From positions 1-63,765 of the forward strand of contig JAKSNG010000006.1 of NCBI GenBank assembly GCA_024400125.1: 63,765 bases of DNA, in the 5' to 3' direction. Positions within the stretch are counted from its first letter, which is position 1, and every line of letters begins with the position of its first letter. Source of the DNA: Paludibacteraceae bacterium (GTDB taxonomy: Bacteria; Bacteroidota; Bacteroidia; Bacteroidales; Paludibacteraceae). This document shows, one piece after another, positions 35,682 through 45,500 of this stretch. Under the pieces are notes generated by a model that saw only the letters and a program-made list of their open reading frames with translations, was not told the DNA's origin and made no database searches. Position numbers and translations under genes: made by a program.

Positions 35682-37229
35682 ATGAAAACAGTCGTTTTTC
35701 TAACAGGAGCCACTGGCACCATGGGTTGGGCTGGTGTGCAAGAGATTTTGCGGTATCCAGACAATTACACCCTGCGTGTGTTGGCTCGACCAAGTCAAAA
35801 AAACAAGGATAAACTGACACCTCTCATGGCGCAGTTATCCGAAGATACGTTTCAGGTCATTTGGGGTGACCTTACGAATTATGACGATGTCCTTCGTGGC
35901 GTGACTGGAGCTGACATAGTCTTACACGTAGGCGGCATGGTTTCGCCGCAAGCGGATTATCGCCCCAATGCAACACGTAAAACCAACATCACTGCGGCAG
36001 AGAACATCCGCGACGCAGTCCTCGCACAAGGAGATAAACAGCCCAAAGTTGTCTATATCGGTTCCGTAGCACAAATGGGTGACCGCCGCGAACCTTTGCA
36101 TTGGGGACGTGCAGGAGACCCAATCTGCGTTAGTGCTTACGATCATTATGGCATCACTAAAGCTTGGGCAGAACGCATCCTCACTAACTCTGGTATCAAG
36201 ACTTGGGTCAGCCTGCGTCAGTCTGGAATACTGTATCCTGCTATCCTCAAAAACTATGACCCCATTATGTTCCATGTCCCTATTCGTGGCGTCTTGGAAT
36301 GGGCTACGGTGGACGATAGTGGACGTTTATTGGAGCGTATTTGCCGTCCAGAAGTGCCAGCAGAGTTCTGGAAAAACTACTACAACATCGGTTCCGGAGA
36401 AGAATATCGTCTCTCTAACTATGAGTTCGAATGTCTTCTCTTGGATGCAATTGGTTGCCCTAAACCGGAAAAAATCTTCAATGCCCATTGGTTCACAACT
36501 CGTAATTTCCATGGTATGTGGTACCTCGATGGCGACAAATTGGAAGACTTCCTTCATTTCCGCGCCAATATCCCAGTTAAAGAGTATTTCCGCCAAATGG
36601 CTAAATCAGATACCCTACCAGCCGGACTTAAATACGCTGTTCGTAGCAAACTTGTCTATGCTTCTCACCTTGTTCCGCATATTGTCAAACTCGCTATGTA
36701 CTGCATGGCTACGTCCAAGGAACACGGTACCCAATGGTGGATTAAGAATCGCGTAAACAAACGTATTAATGCTTATTACGGCAGTTTGGAAGCATATAAA
36801 TCCATCAAACCTTGGTCACAAACTGACCTTAGTCATAATAGTCGTGAGGCGGTCATCTTGAATCACGGTTACGATGAATCCAAACCATTGTCAGAACTGA
36901 CCATCGATGACTTGCAGAAAGCGGCAGCTTTCCGTGGAGGCAAACTGCTCTCTACTAAACCTGCAATCACCGAATCGCTGATGGACACTCCTTTGGAGTG
37001 GCAATGTGCCGAGGGACATACTTTCACCGCTACGCCGCGTCTTATCTTATTAGGCGGACATTGGTGTGACCAATGCTTCCCATGGCCGTATAAAGACAAA
37101 AACGAACGCCCATGGCAATGGGATCGCGAGGCTAAACGCAATCCTTTCTTTGCTCAATTATGGGCTCCGTTGCATGACGACAGCGAGGATAATGTGTTCG
37201 GCGCCGAAGTATTTGAGGGTTGGGATTAA
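35682..37229 (+). CDS. NAD-dependent epimerase/dehydratase with C-terminal zinc-ribbon-like region
   Basis: A 515-residue protein. Residues 1-310 form an extended SDR fold: TGATGTMGWAG dinucleotide-binding motif, GSVAQMGDRR, and the catalytic tyrosine-lysine in YDHYGITK (about 158-165). The extra C-terminal 200 residues include WQCAEGHTFTATPRLILLGG and WCDQC, four cysteine/histidine positions arranged like a small zinc ribbon. Its substrate cannot be deduced. The combination of an SDR with a metal-ribbon tail is unusual. It starts 3 bp after the antiporter gene, so it shares its transcript. Confidence 0.8.
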   Translation: MKTVVFLTGATGTMGWAGVQEILRYPDNYTLRVLARPSQKNKDKLTPLMAQLSEDTFQVIWGDLTNYDDVLRGVTGADIVLHVGGMVSPQADYRPNATRKTNITAAENIRDAVLAQGDKQPKVVYIGSVAQMGDRREPLHWGRAGDPICVSAYDHYGITKAWAERILTNSGIKTWVSLRQSGILYPAILKNYDPIMFHVPIRGVLEWATVDDSGRLLERICRPEVPAEFWKNYYNIGSGEEYRLSNYEFECLLLDAIGCPKPEKIFNAHWFTTRNFHGMWYLDGDKLEDFLHFRANIPVKEYFRQMAKSDTLPAGLKYAVRSKLVYASHLVPHIVKLAMYCMATSKEHGTQWWIKNRVNKRINAYYGSLEAYKSIKPWSQTDLSHNSREAVILNHGYDESKPLSELTIDDLQKAAAFRGGKLLSTKPAITESLMDTPLEWQCAEGHTFTATPRLILLGGHWCDQCFPWPYKDKNERPWQWDREAKRNPFFAQLWAPLHDDSEDNVFGAEVFEGWD

Positions 37230-37244
37230 GCCGAGTCTTGCTAC

Positions 37245-38489
37245 ATGTTTTTTGATGAATTAGCTTTATCGGATGGAGTGCTGGATGCCCTTTGGGACAT
37301 GCACTTTGATACTTGTACGCCTGTTCAAGAACAGACTATTCCTGTCATCTTGGACGGTCACGATGTCATTTCTTGCGCCCAGACTGGCACCGGCAAAACG
37401 GCTGCATACATCTTGCCTTTACTCACCAATCTGGAGTTTGATGACCACGACCCATCCAAACTGAATGCTATCATCATGGCGCCTACGCGCGAACTGGCAC
37501 AGCAGATTGACCAGCAGATGGAAGGATTCTCTTTCTATGTTCCATTCTCTTCTGTGGCAGTTTATGGGGGTAATGATACTGGCGCGTGGGGCACGCAAAC
37601 CACAGGACTCACTAAAGGGGCAGACGTCGTCATTGCCACCCCCGGACGGCTCATCAGCATGATGAACATCTATGACATCGACTTCAGCGGTGTCAAATAT
37701 TTCATCTTAGACGAAGCCGATCGTATGCTCGATATGGGTTTTTACGATGACATCATGTCTATCTATCATCGTTTACCTAAGACTTGTCAGAAAATTATGT
37801 TTTCTGCTACCATGCCAGTGGAGATACGCAAAATGGCAAAAGCCATTATGCACCAGCCAGTTGAAGTCCAAATTGCCGTTTCACGCCCACCAGAGACTAT
37901 TCGTCAGCAGGCCGTCATCCTTTATGAGGGGCAAAAAACACCTTTCCTCGTACACCATCTGACTTCTTTTGAACACTTATCTAAAGTCATCGTCTTTGCG
38001 GGTAAGAAACAGCGAGTCAAAGACCTTACTTTGGCACTTCGTGCTAAACATATTGATGCGCGACCAATGCACTCCGATCTGGAGCAACAGGTGCGTGAAG
38101 ACACCATGCTCGATTTCCGAAATGGCAAAGTGGCTGTATTGGTCGCCACCGACATTGTCGCACGCGGAATAGATGTGGACGATATCCCTTTAGTCATCAA
38201 TTACGATGTTCCGCGCGATGCCGAAGATTATGTGCATCGTATCGGACGTACTGCTCGTGCCGAAAACTCGGGTATAGCCATTACGCTCGTTAGCCTGGAA
38301 GACCAACGGTTTTTCCAAAAAATAGAAAAGTTCTTGAAGAAATCAATTGACCGACTGCCATTGCCTACCGAAATAGGTGAAGCTCCTACAGCTGCCGAAT
38401 TCGCCACTCCTTCGGGTAAAGGTTGTTCAAACGGTTCCCGACGTTTTTGCCGAAACCGAGGGCGACACCTTCATAGGTCAGCAAAATAA
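37245..38489 (+). CDS. DEAD-box RNA helicase
   Basis: A 414-residue RNA helicase of the RhlE/CshA type. All core motifs are visible: Q-motif region, AQTGTGKT (I), PTRELAQQ (Ia), TPGR, DEAD (LDEADRMLDMGF), SAT, ARGIDVDDIPLVINYDVP and HRIGRTARA. It acts in RNA unwinding, ribosome assembly or cold adaptation. The final 34 residues (ATPSGKGCSNGSRRFCRNRGRHLHRSAK and a few before) are encoded opposite the end of the convergent methyltransferase gene, a 104-bp tail-to-tail overlap. This gives a basic tail that could help RNA binding. Confidence 0.92.
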   Translation: MFFDELALSDGVLDALWDMHFDTCTPVQEQTIPVILDGHDVISCAQTGTGKTAAYILPLLTNLEFDDHDPSKLNAIIMAPTRELAQQIDQQMEGFSFYVPFSSVAVYGGNDTGAWGTQTTGLTKGADVVIATPGRLISMMNIYDIDFSGVKYFILDEADRMLDMGFYDDIMSIYHRLPKTCQKIMFSATMPVEIRKMAKAIMHQPVEVQIAVSRPPETIRQQAVILYEGQKTPFLVHHLTSFEHLSKVIVFAGKKQRVKDLTLALRAKHIDARPMHSDLEQQVREDTMLDFRNGKVAVLVATDIVARGIDVDDIPLVINYDVPRDAEDYVHRIGRTARAENSGIAITLVSLEDQRFFQKIEKFLKKSIDRLPLPTEIGEAPTAAEFATPSGKGCSNGSRRFCRNRGRHLHRSAK

Positions 38490-39723
38490 TGCCCATCGGA
38501 GCCCCCTCTATATTGATGGCTTCCATTCTTAAGTAATTGAGTGCTTGCTCACGGCTCAGCGCTACTTCATGAAAGGCCTCCCGACGGAGGTCTTTTAGCA
38601 TAGCCAAACTATGCTGTGGAGCGACGCCCTTGCCGCGTTCTTCACCAATGCCGAAGCCTAACAATACACAAGTCAACTGCTCCGCTAAGTATTCAATCAA
38701 TGGCTTATAGGCGGCAGGGTAGGCAGTCATAAAACGGTCGCGTTGCTTAATCACCCATCGGTCTGGATGTTGCAGCCATGTCCGCATCGTTGCTTCGTAA
38801 TTGGCGTCGCAATGAATAGGTGTCTTGGGATCTTTGACTTTGAATGGAGTAAACGGCTCTAAGTTCTTGCGTAGTGCGCATACATAGAATCCTTCGCCTT
38901 TCGTCAAGTGCGGGTAGAAATGATAACCAATCTCCCCTTCTGTGATTCCCCAACTCTCGTCATAATCCAACATCAACTCTTCTGCGCCTAAGCACTCCGC
39001 TATCCATTGCGCATTCTCTTCGTCTTCTTCGTTGTTGAAAGTGCAGGTCGAGTAAATCATGATACCGCCTGGTTTGAGCGCATCCCACACATCCATCAAT
39101 ATCTTGCGCTGACGTTCTGCACATTGATGTACATTATTTATACTCCATTCACTGATGGCGTTAGGGTCTTTGCGAAACATGCCCTCGCCCGAACAGGGCG
39201 CATCAACCAATATGCAGTCAAACAAATTTGGACACTTCGTCCCAAAATCGGCTGCGCTGTTATGAGTCACCACGGTGTTACCGTTGCCCCATTTTTGGAT
39301 GTTCTCGGATAGCACAAACAATCGTTGTCGCACTACCTCATTGCTGAACAGCAGCCCCTCTTCGCCCAAGTGCTGACTGATGATAGTCGATTTGCCACCT
39401 GGAGCAGCACAGAGGTCTAATACAACACTTTTCGGCTCAACATATTGGTCTAAGGCCTGCTGAATAAACATACTGCTTGCTTCCTGTACATAGTAGCAAC
39501 CTGCGTGAAAAAGTGGATCCAACGTAAATTGCGGACGCTCACTTAAGTAGTACCCATCAATATGCCATGGCACTTCATCAAAATCACAGGGAAAAGCAAG
39601 CTCGTCCATCTTGTCATTCAGACGGATGGAGGTCACGGCTTCGCCCGCTAAGGCTTGAAACAATTGCTCGGAACCCGAGTCCATTTGTTGCCGCATATTT
39701 TCTATGAATTCGATTGGCAGCAT
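38386..39723 (-). CDS. RsmF-like rRNA m5C methyltransferase
   Basis: A 445-residue NOL1/NOP2/Sun-family enzyme that makes 5-methylcytosine in rRNA. The SAM site is DLCAAPGGKSTIIS (about 108-121). The two catalytic cysteines lie in VDAPCSGEGMFRKDP and MIYSTCTFNNEEDE. The C-terminal part has the extra RNA-binding domain of RsmF-type proteins (ALNYLRMEAINIEGAPMGIILLTYEGVALGFGKNVGNRLNNLYPKEWR). The start at 39723 is set by the promoter, since a further upstream ATG (39738) lies inside the -7 box. Divergent from uvrD. Confidence 0.9.
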   Translation of the reverse strand: MLPIEFIENMRQQMDSGSEQLFQALAGEAVTSIRLNDKMDELAFPCDFDEVPWHIDGYYLSERPQFTLDPLFHAGCYYVQEASSMFIQQALDQYVEPKSVVLDLCAAPGGKSTIISQHLGEEGLLFSNEVVRQRLFVLSENIQKWGNGNTVVTHNSAADFGTKCPNLFDCILVDAPCSGEGMFRKDPNAISEWSINNVHQCAERQRKILMDVWDALKPGGIMIYSTCTFNNEEDEENAQWIAECLGAEELMLDYDESWGITEGEIGYHFYPHLTKGEGFYVCALRKNLEPFTPFKVKDPKTPIHCDANYEATMRTWLQHPDRWVIKQRDRFMTAYPAAYKPLIEYLAEQLTCVLLGFGIGEERGKGVAPQHSLAMLKDLRREAFHEVALSREQALNYLRMEAINIEGAPMGIILLTYEGVALGFGKNVGNRLNNLYPKEWRIRQL

Positions 39724-39735
39724 AAAAATCCGCTG

Positions 39736-39767
39736 CAAAATTACTATATTTTTTTGATATATCCAAA
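39736..39767 (-). promoter_or_regulatory. Promoter of the rRNA methyltransferase
   Basis: Minus-strand TAATTTTG (39736-39743) with TTTG (39764-39767), spacing 20 bp. It interleaves with the uvrD promoter. Confidence 0.65.
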
Positions 39768-39783
39768 TTTTTTAGTATTTTTG
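39753..39783 (+). promoter_or_regulatory. Promoter of uvrD/pcrA
   Basis: TTTG (39753-39756) and TATTTTTG (39776-39783), spacing 19 bp, about 42 bp before the helicase ATG. Confidence 0.65.
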
Positions 39784-39824
39784 CACCGTTTTTGTGAAAA
39801 TCAGGGGTACTCTCCTTATATATT

Positions 39825-42131
39825 ATGATGGATTTATTATCGGATTTGAATGATTCTCAACGCGCGGCGGTTACTTACTTAGACGGCGCTTCGTTGGTCA
39901 TTGCTGGCGCTGGTTCTGGCAAAACGCGTGTGCTTACATACAAGATTGCCTACCTTCTTTCGCAGGGCATCCGTGCCAATTCCATCCTTGCCCTCACTTT
40001 TACTAACAAGGCGGCGCGAGAGATGAAGGAGCGCATTTGTTCCCTCGTCCCACCCGAGGACGCACGCTATCTATGGATGGGCACTTTCCATTCTATTTGT
40101 GCGCGTATCTTGCGTACCGAGGCAGACAAATTGGGCTTCACGCGTGACTTCTCTATCTATGACACAGCCGACATGAAGTCCGTTGTCAAGCAAATCTGTA
40201 AGGAGCGCCAGCTCGATGAGAAAATATACAAACCTGCGGCTGTTATGGCACGTATCTCAACTGCAAAGAACGCACTCATTACCGCAGACGACTATGCGCA
40301 CAATGACCACTTTGCTAAAGCTGACCGCAACGACCGACTCTATGAGATGGCAACTGTCTATCGCCTCTACGAATTGCGACTAAGGGCTGCCAATGCCATG
40401 GATTTTGATGACCTGCTCATGAATATGTGCCGCCTCCTCCAGACAGATGCTTCCGCGCGACAATATTACCAGTCTATTTTCCGTTATATCTTAGTCGATG
40501 AGTACCAGGATACCAACTATGTCCAGTACTTACTTGTCAAACTTCTTGCTGAGCCGGAGAATAATGTTTGTGTCGTGGGAGATGACGCACAATCTATTTA
40601 TTCTTTCCGCGGTGCCGACATACGCAATATATTGACTTTCCAGCAGACATATCCCAATGCCAAACTGTTCAAATTGGAGCGCAATTATCGCTCTACACAG
40701 ACCATCGTCAAGGCTGCCAATTCGCTCATCCATCATAACGAAAATCAGATTTACAAGGAAGTCTATTCCGAGAAAGAGGAAGGCGACCGACTTCAGCTCC
40801 TTGCATATATGTCAGACCGTGACGAAGCGGTTGGCATTGCGCAGCAGATTCGTGCCATACATCCTGCTTTCCAATGGGGTAGGGGAGTCTCTTACGACGA
40901 TATCGCCATCCTTTATCGCACCAATGCTCAATCGCGTCCGCTGGAGAATGAACTGCGCAAACTCAATATCCCGTACCGTATCTACGGTGGCACTTCGTTC
41001 TATCAGCGCAAGGAAATCAAGGATGCCATCTCATATTTCCGTTTGGCAGCCAATCCCAAGGACAACGAAGCTTTGCTGCGTGTCATCAATTTTCCTGCGC
41101 GTGGGATAGGGGACACCACCCTAAAGAAAGTGTCAGAACAATCCATCGTCTCCAATCTCTCTATGTTCGACGTTGTCTCTGACCCTGTCTCTGCACAACT
41201 GCCCGTCTCGCCTGCTACGTCCAAGCGACTGATGGATTTTGCTGCGCATATCAATCGTTTTGCCGAACTCATGGATACCGTTGATGCGTATCATTTTGCA
41301 GAAACAGTCTTGCGCGAATCTGGTGTTATGTCTGCTGCCGCTGCGGACACCACCCAGGAAGGTATTGACCGCTTGCAGAACTTGCAGGAACTGCTCAATG
41401 GTATCAATGACTTTGTTCGCCAACGAGAAGAAGAGGGTGTCTCTTTTACACCCATACAAGATTTCTTAGCGGAAGTGTCTTTGCTTACTGACCAAGACGA
41501 GAATCTTCAAGACCATACCGAACGTGTCACACTCATGACAGTGCATGCTGCCAAAGGTCTGGAATTTCCCTATGTCTATATCGTAGGAATGGAGGAACAA
41601 CTCTTCCCCTCGCAGTTCTGTAGTGCGCCGTCTGAGATTGAAGAGGAACGCCGTTTATTGTATGTCGCTATTACGCGTGCTATGTCGCGTTGTCACCTTA
41701 GTTACGCACGCCAACGTTTTAAGAACGGACAAGTCAATTTCTCCTCCCCTTCTCGTTTCCTCAAGGACATCGACCGCCAATACTTACAAGTAGTGGACAC
41801 CCACGCACTCACCTCTCATTCAATCTATACTCCATCAGTGAGCGAAAACTCACGGTCCTTACTCCATCAACCATCAGGCAGTCCATCAGTGAGTGAACAC
41901 TCACGGTCCTTACTCCATCAGCCGTCAGGCGGTCCATCAGTGAGCGAATGCTCACGGTCTAATTCCTCCTACCCTCCCCAAACACGTGTTTTACATCGTG
42001 TTTTTGGCTCTGGCACTGTCCTCCGCACATATCGTGACGAATCAACGGGCAATGATAAGATTGACATCTTGTTTGATCAAGTCGGCAAAAAAACTCTCCT
42101 CCTCACCTACGCCAAACTCTCCCCCCTCTAA
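39825..42131 (+). CDS. UvrD/PcrA superfamily 1 DNA helicase
   Basis: A 768-residue 3'-5' helicase for DNA repair and replication. Motifs in order: LNDSQRAAV, Walker A GAGSGKT (about 28-34), LTFTNKAAREMKER, DEYQDTNYVQYLL, GDDAQSIYSFRGAD, ERNYRSTQTIV, TLMTVHAAKGLEFPYVYIVG and EERRLLYVAITRA. Residues about 670-714, in the normally variable linker before the C-terminal Tudor-like domain (RVLHRVFGSGTVL), are made of a 51-bp tandem repeat translated as a 17-residue unit. The C-terminal domain is intact, so the helicase should function. Confidence 0.95.
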   Translation: MMDLLSDLNDSQRAAVTYLDGASLVIAGAGSGKTRVLTYKIAYLLSQGIRANSILALTFTNKAAREMKERICSLVPPEDARYLWMGTFHSICARILRTEADKLGFTRDFSIYDTADMKSVVKQICKERQLDEKIYKPAAVMARISTAKNALITADDYAHNDHFAKADRNDRLYEMATVYRLYELRLRAANAMDFDDLLMNMCRLLQTDASARQYYQSIFRYILVDEYQDTNYVQYLLVKLLAEPENNVCVVGDDAQSIYSFRGADIRNILTFQQTYPNAKLFKLERNYRSTQTIVKAANSLIHHNENQIYKEVYSEKEEGDRLQLLAYMSDRDEAVGIAQQIRAIHPAFQWGRGVSYDDIAILYRTNAQSRPLENELRKLNIPYRIYGGTSFYQRKEIKDAISYFRLAANPKDNEALLRVINFPARGIGDTTLKKVSEQSIVSNLSMFDVVSDPVSAQLPVSPATSKRLMDFAAHINRFAELMDTVDAYHFAETVLRESGVMSAAAADTTQEGIDRLQNLQELLNGINDFVRQREEEGVSFTPIQDFLAEVSLLTDQDENLQDHTERVTLMTVHAAKGLEFPYVYIVGMEEQLFPSQFCSAPSEIEEERRLLYVAITRAMSRCHLSYARQRFKNGQVNFSSPSRFLKDIDRQYLQVVDTHALTSHSIYTPSVSENSRSLLHQPSGSPSVSEHSRSLLHQPSGGPSVSECSRSNSSYPPQTRVLHRVFGSGTVLRTYRDESTGNDKIDILFDQVGKKTLLLTYAKLSPL
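41831..41966 (+). repeat. 51-bp tandem repeat inside uvrD
   Basis: Units at 41831-41881 and 41882-41932 and a partial one from 41933 begin TCCATCAGTGAG and contain GTGAG-N6-CTCAC, a small hairpin. The translated unit begins SVSENSRSLLHQPSG. The period is a multiple of three, so copy-number change would alter linker length only. Confidence 0.85.
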
Positions 42132-42141
42132 TACTTACACC

Positions 42142-42178
42142 TTTCGACTTTCTACTTTCGACTTTCTACTTTCGACAT
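42142..42178. repeat. CTTTCGACTTTCTA spacer repeat
   Basis: Three copies of the CTTTCGACTTTCTA-type unit just after the uvrD stop codon. Same family as in mlaF and the grpE leader. Confidence 0.75.
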
Positions 42179-42211
42179 TCCCCTCCCACGGAGGGGGCTT
42201 GGGGGTGTCTT

Positions 42212-42340
42212 GTGTCCATGCGCAGCATGTTGTTCGGCTGCTTGCAGCCTTTGTGTGGCGGGCAATAAAGCATCTCTTGTACTTTACGAGCAACATAGTT
42301 GTGAAGTCGTACTAGAGACGGTATCGCCCGCTTGTGTTAA
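42212..42340 (+). ncRNA. Structured element, copy 1 (candidate novel RNA or mobile palindromic element)
   Basis: The first 47 nt are 46/47 identical to 48912-48958 and contain the hairpins CATGC-GCA-GCATG and GGCTG-CTTG-CAGCC. Then a long stem follows. Outer arm GGCGGGC (42257-42263) pairs with GCCCGCT (42326-42332). Inner arm TCTCT-T-GTAC (42273-42282) pairs with GTAC-T-AGAGA (42309-42318). The apical hairpin is GCAAC-ATA-GTTGT. The element ends with CTTGTGTTAA, identical in copy 2. Stem sequences differ from copy 2 but remain paired. Strand is chosen because two G-T pairs are wobble-compatible only in this orientation, which is weak evidence. Confidence 0.55.
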
Positions 42341-42481
42341 TCACAATCCTTGCGACCTATTGCCGAACGCGAAACCCTCCATAAATCGCGACCACACCGC
42401 GACCACTCTATACTATTTCCGTACCGTTTTTCCCTCTCCTTACTCCATACTCCATACTCCACACTCCATACTCCAAAAAGA

Positions 42482-42512
42482 AATCGGCAACCTCATGGCT
42501 GCCGATTTTCTT
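42482..42512 (-). terminator. Intrinsic terminator of the protease-nuclease gene
   Basis: On the minus strand AATCGGCAGCC-atga-GGTTGCCGATT forms a stem of about 11 bp with one G-T pair. It is followed by TCTTTTT, a few bases after the stop codon at 42519. Confidence 0.8.
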
Positions 42513-42518
42513 GTTTCA

Positions 42519-45500
42519 CTACTTGAACACCGCGTAGTACGTCTTATCCTCCGTCACGGTCTTATCCCCTGCCTCCGCGAACATATCACTTGGCGGCAGT
42601 GTCGGACTGAAGTAGTTGGTCATTCCCGTCCAACCTTGGAACGTCTTACTTCCGCAGTCCGCAGGCGTCGTACTTGGCAATTCCAATGCTGCACCATGCT
42701 CATAGTCTTGCTCCTCAATCACCTGACCATCCGATACCCAGATTACCGTGTGATGCTCATCCACAATAGGTGGTATCAACTCAAACACTGCCGTGTAGGT
42801 CTTATCAGCCGTAACAGTGATATTGATGGAGGCGGAAACGGAATAATCCACACCATTCTCCAACCATTTAACGAATCGATAATCCGTCTTTGGCGTAGCC
42901 GTCAAGTGCAGCGGAGTGCCTTCCGGATAACTACCTCCATCCGTCACGCTACCCATATTAGCATCGTTCACCGCAGTCGTAATCGTGTAGTTCACCACTG
43001 GGTCATCTTGCACTACTGACGTAATCTTAATCGGAGCCTTTACACCGCTTACTATCAATCGACCCGTTGTCGCATTATACGTAAATGTTGGGTCATTAGC
43101 CGCAGCCTTGCGCAAAGCACGTGGACTATTGGATGGACTCGTAGCCGTTACAGACACCTCGCTTGGGTGAGTAACTCCGTCGGCATTATATACGTATGTC
43201 ACAAAACCGCTACTCAACGTGTACGTATAATTAGGAGTAATCGTGCAGTTATTCGTGGCATTCGTCACCGAGAACTCAGTCACACCAGCCTCATCTTTCA
43301 GTATCAGAATAGCCAATTCTGGATAGTCAATAAACGGATTTCGGTTGCCTTGGTACTCAGCTGCTCCATCGTTACGAACCATCTCTGTCAATGATGGTGG
43401 GTCTTGCATGTGCCATGCCAACAATACCGACAAGGATTCAAATACCGAGTTCGAATTGCTGCCAACCTGTGTAATCAGGTCTGCTTTCACTTTACTATCA
43501 TAATACGAATTAACATGTCCACCCATCTCGCCATAAACGATATAGTCATACAATATGACACGCGCAGCATCTCCACGATAACTTCCCATATTATCCGCCT
43601 TATAATTCGCATTACTAATAGCAATATCATCCGGGTCATAATAACCATTGGATGCTCCATAAGCCGTATTATTACGACCGTTATTAACATTCGATTGGGC
43701 CGGACGAACAGACTGCATATCGTAACCCATTGGAATCTTAGAGCCGTCTGAATACGAACCTTTGAACTTGGATTGTGGCCAAGTGTGTTCACGGTTCCAT
43801 GTGGTTCCTTGATCCCATGTGCCATTGAATGAACTACCATTATAATAACCGATGATATCCCCAGCTCTATTCAGGTCTTTATCCACATTCACATACGCAT
43901 CCCTCAATGCATTATAACTCTTACCAGTGGTATTAAGCGTCTGTCCCATCTTGGTATTCAGCGTACCGAATAATCCCGAACCGCTCTGACTCATCATCGT
44001 GGCGTATGCAGCATCGCCTGTGTAATATGCATTTTGTTTTGCTACATAATCGGTATAAGCCGACCGTCCTTCAGGAGAAGCTACGTGAGCCTGCATATCA
44101 ATACCCGACGCACCGGTTACCGTAATCACGTACGTCTCGCTGGCACCGTTATAATTAGTCGTTCCTGCTACAGTCGCAGTAATCGTTGCCGTTCCGGCTC
44201 CCTTCGCTGTAATCTTACCATCCGTTCCTACAATAGCCACACCGGCATTGCTTGAACTGTAACTAATCGTTCCGATATTCGTGCTTGCCCAACCGCCGGC
44301 AATGATACCACCTACTTGAACCGTATTAGTCAATGTATTCAGTGTAATCACTGCCTGACCTTTGTTGATGGTCAATGTATAAGTTGCCTCTCCTGCAGTG
44401 AAGTTTTCCGTTGCAGCCACATTAGCCGTAATCGTCACCGTTCCTACACTCTTAATCGTCACTTCACCGGTCTCTTCATCCACTGTAGCCACTTCCGTAT
44501 CGGACGAGGTATACCTAATCGCACCATCCGAATTAGTCGTTACCTTTTGCTCAACGGCATCGCCATACTTAGCCGTCACGCTGCTTTCCGCAAAACTAAC
44601 ACTCGGTGCTACAGCCGCAGCCGTTACCGTCACGTTAATCACTTTTTGGGCAGCAGTATATTTATCTGTTTGAGCCACATCCAACGTAATCGTTGTGTTA
44701 CCTTCTGCCACGCCGGTCACAACACCTGCATCACTAACAGTAGCCGTGCCTATTGCAGCAGAAGTATAACTAATCGTGGCGTCCGAATTGGTCGTTGCAC
44801 CGATGCTCTTAGTCGAACCTACTGTCACGGTTACATCATTAGCCGTAATCGTACCTGCTGCGCGGTTCACCGTAATCGTACAATCTGCCGTCTTCTGATT
44901 ATACTTAGCCGTAGCCGCTACCGTCGCACTTAAAGTGACTGTGCCTTGTTTAACGGCCGTTACCTCACCAGTGGAAAGATTCACCGTGGCTGCATCACCC
45001 GAAGTGATAGCATACGTAATCGCACCTGTCGAATTAGAAGTAGCCGCAACCACTTTCTTCTCACCCACCGTCATCGTCTCGCTGGCTGACTCAAACTCCA
45101 AATTCGGATCTACCGCTGCCGCTGCTGTACAGGTAGTCGAGAAGTCCGACTTAACCGCTGAACTTCCGCCAGAATAGGTCACCGATACACCGCCAACCTC
45201 TAAACGAGTATCTTTGCTCGTTCCCCTACACGTAAATTGAACAGTAGTAGCATCTAACTCATTAATCGTATAGCTGCTGGATGCACTGATGGACCGATCT
45301 GATACAGTTGGAGTGGCATCCACCGTTACATCCACTTTAGTTGAAGAATAGGTATCACTAGTCGTCAATGTAACGGAATGGATTTTCATACCGTTCTTAG
45401 CGCTGACACTAAATATACCACCTTTTTGGTACACACGAATACCATTATTATAAATGCCTGGAGCTGTTCCTGCTCCACCTTGTGCAGCACTATAACTGAT

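Larger units (their letters stand above)
42132..42481. other. Repeat-rich intergenic region after uvrD
   Basis: No gene is seen. From left to right it holds a GAAAGT-family spacer repeat (42142-42178), a CCCCTCC-CAC-GGAGGGG hairpin (about 42181-42197) followed by GGCTTGGGGGTG, the first structured element (42212-42340), a doubled CGCGACCAC, and a run of ACTCCAT repeats (about 42438-42474). Confidence 0.7.
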
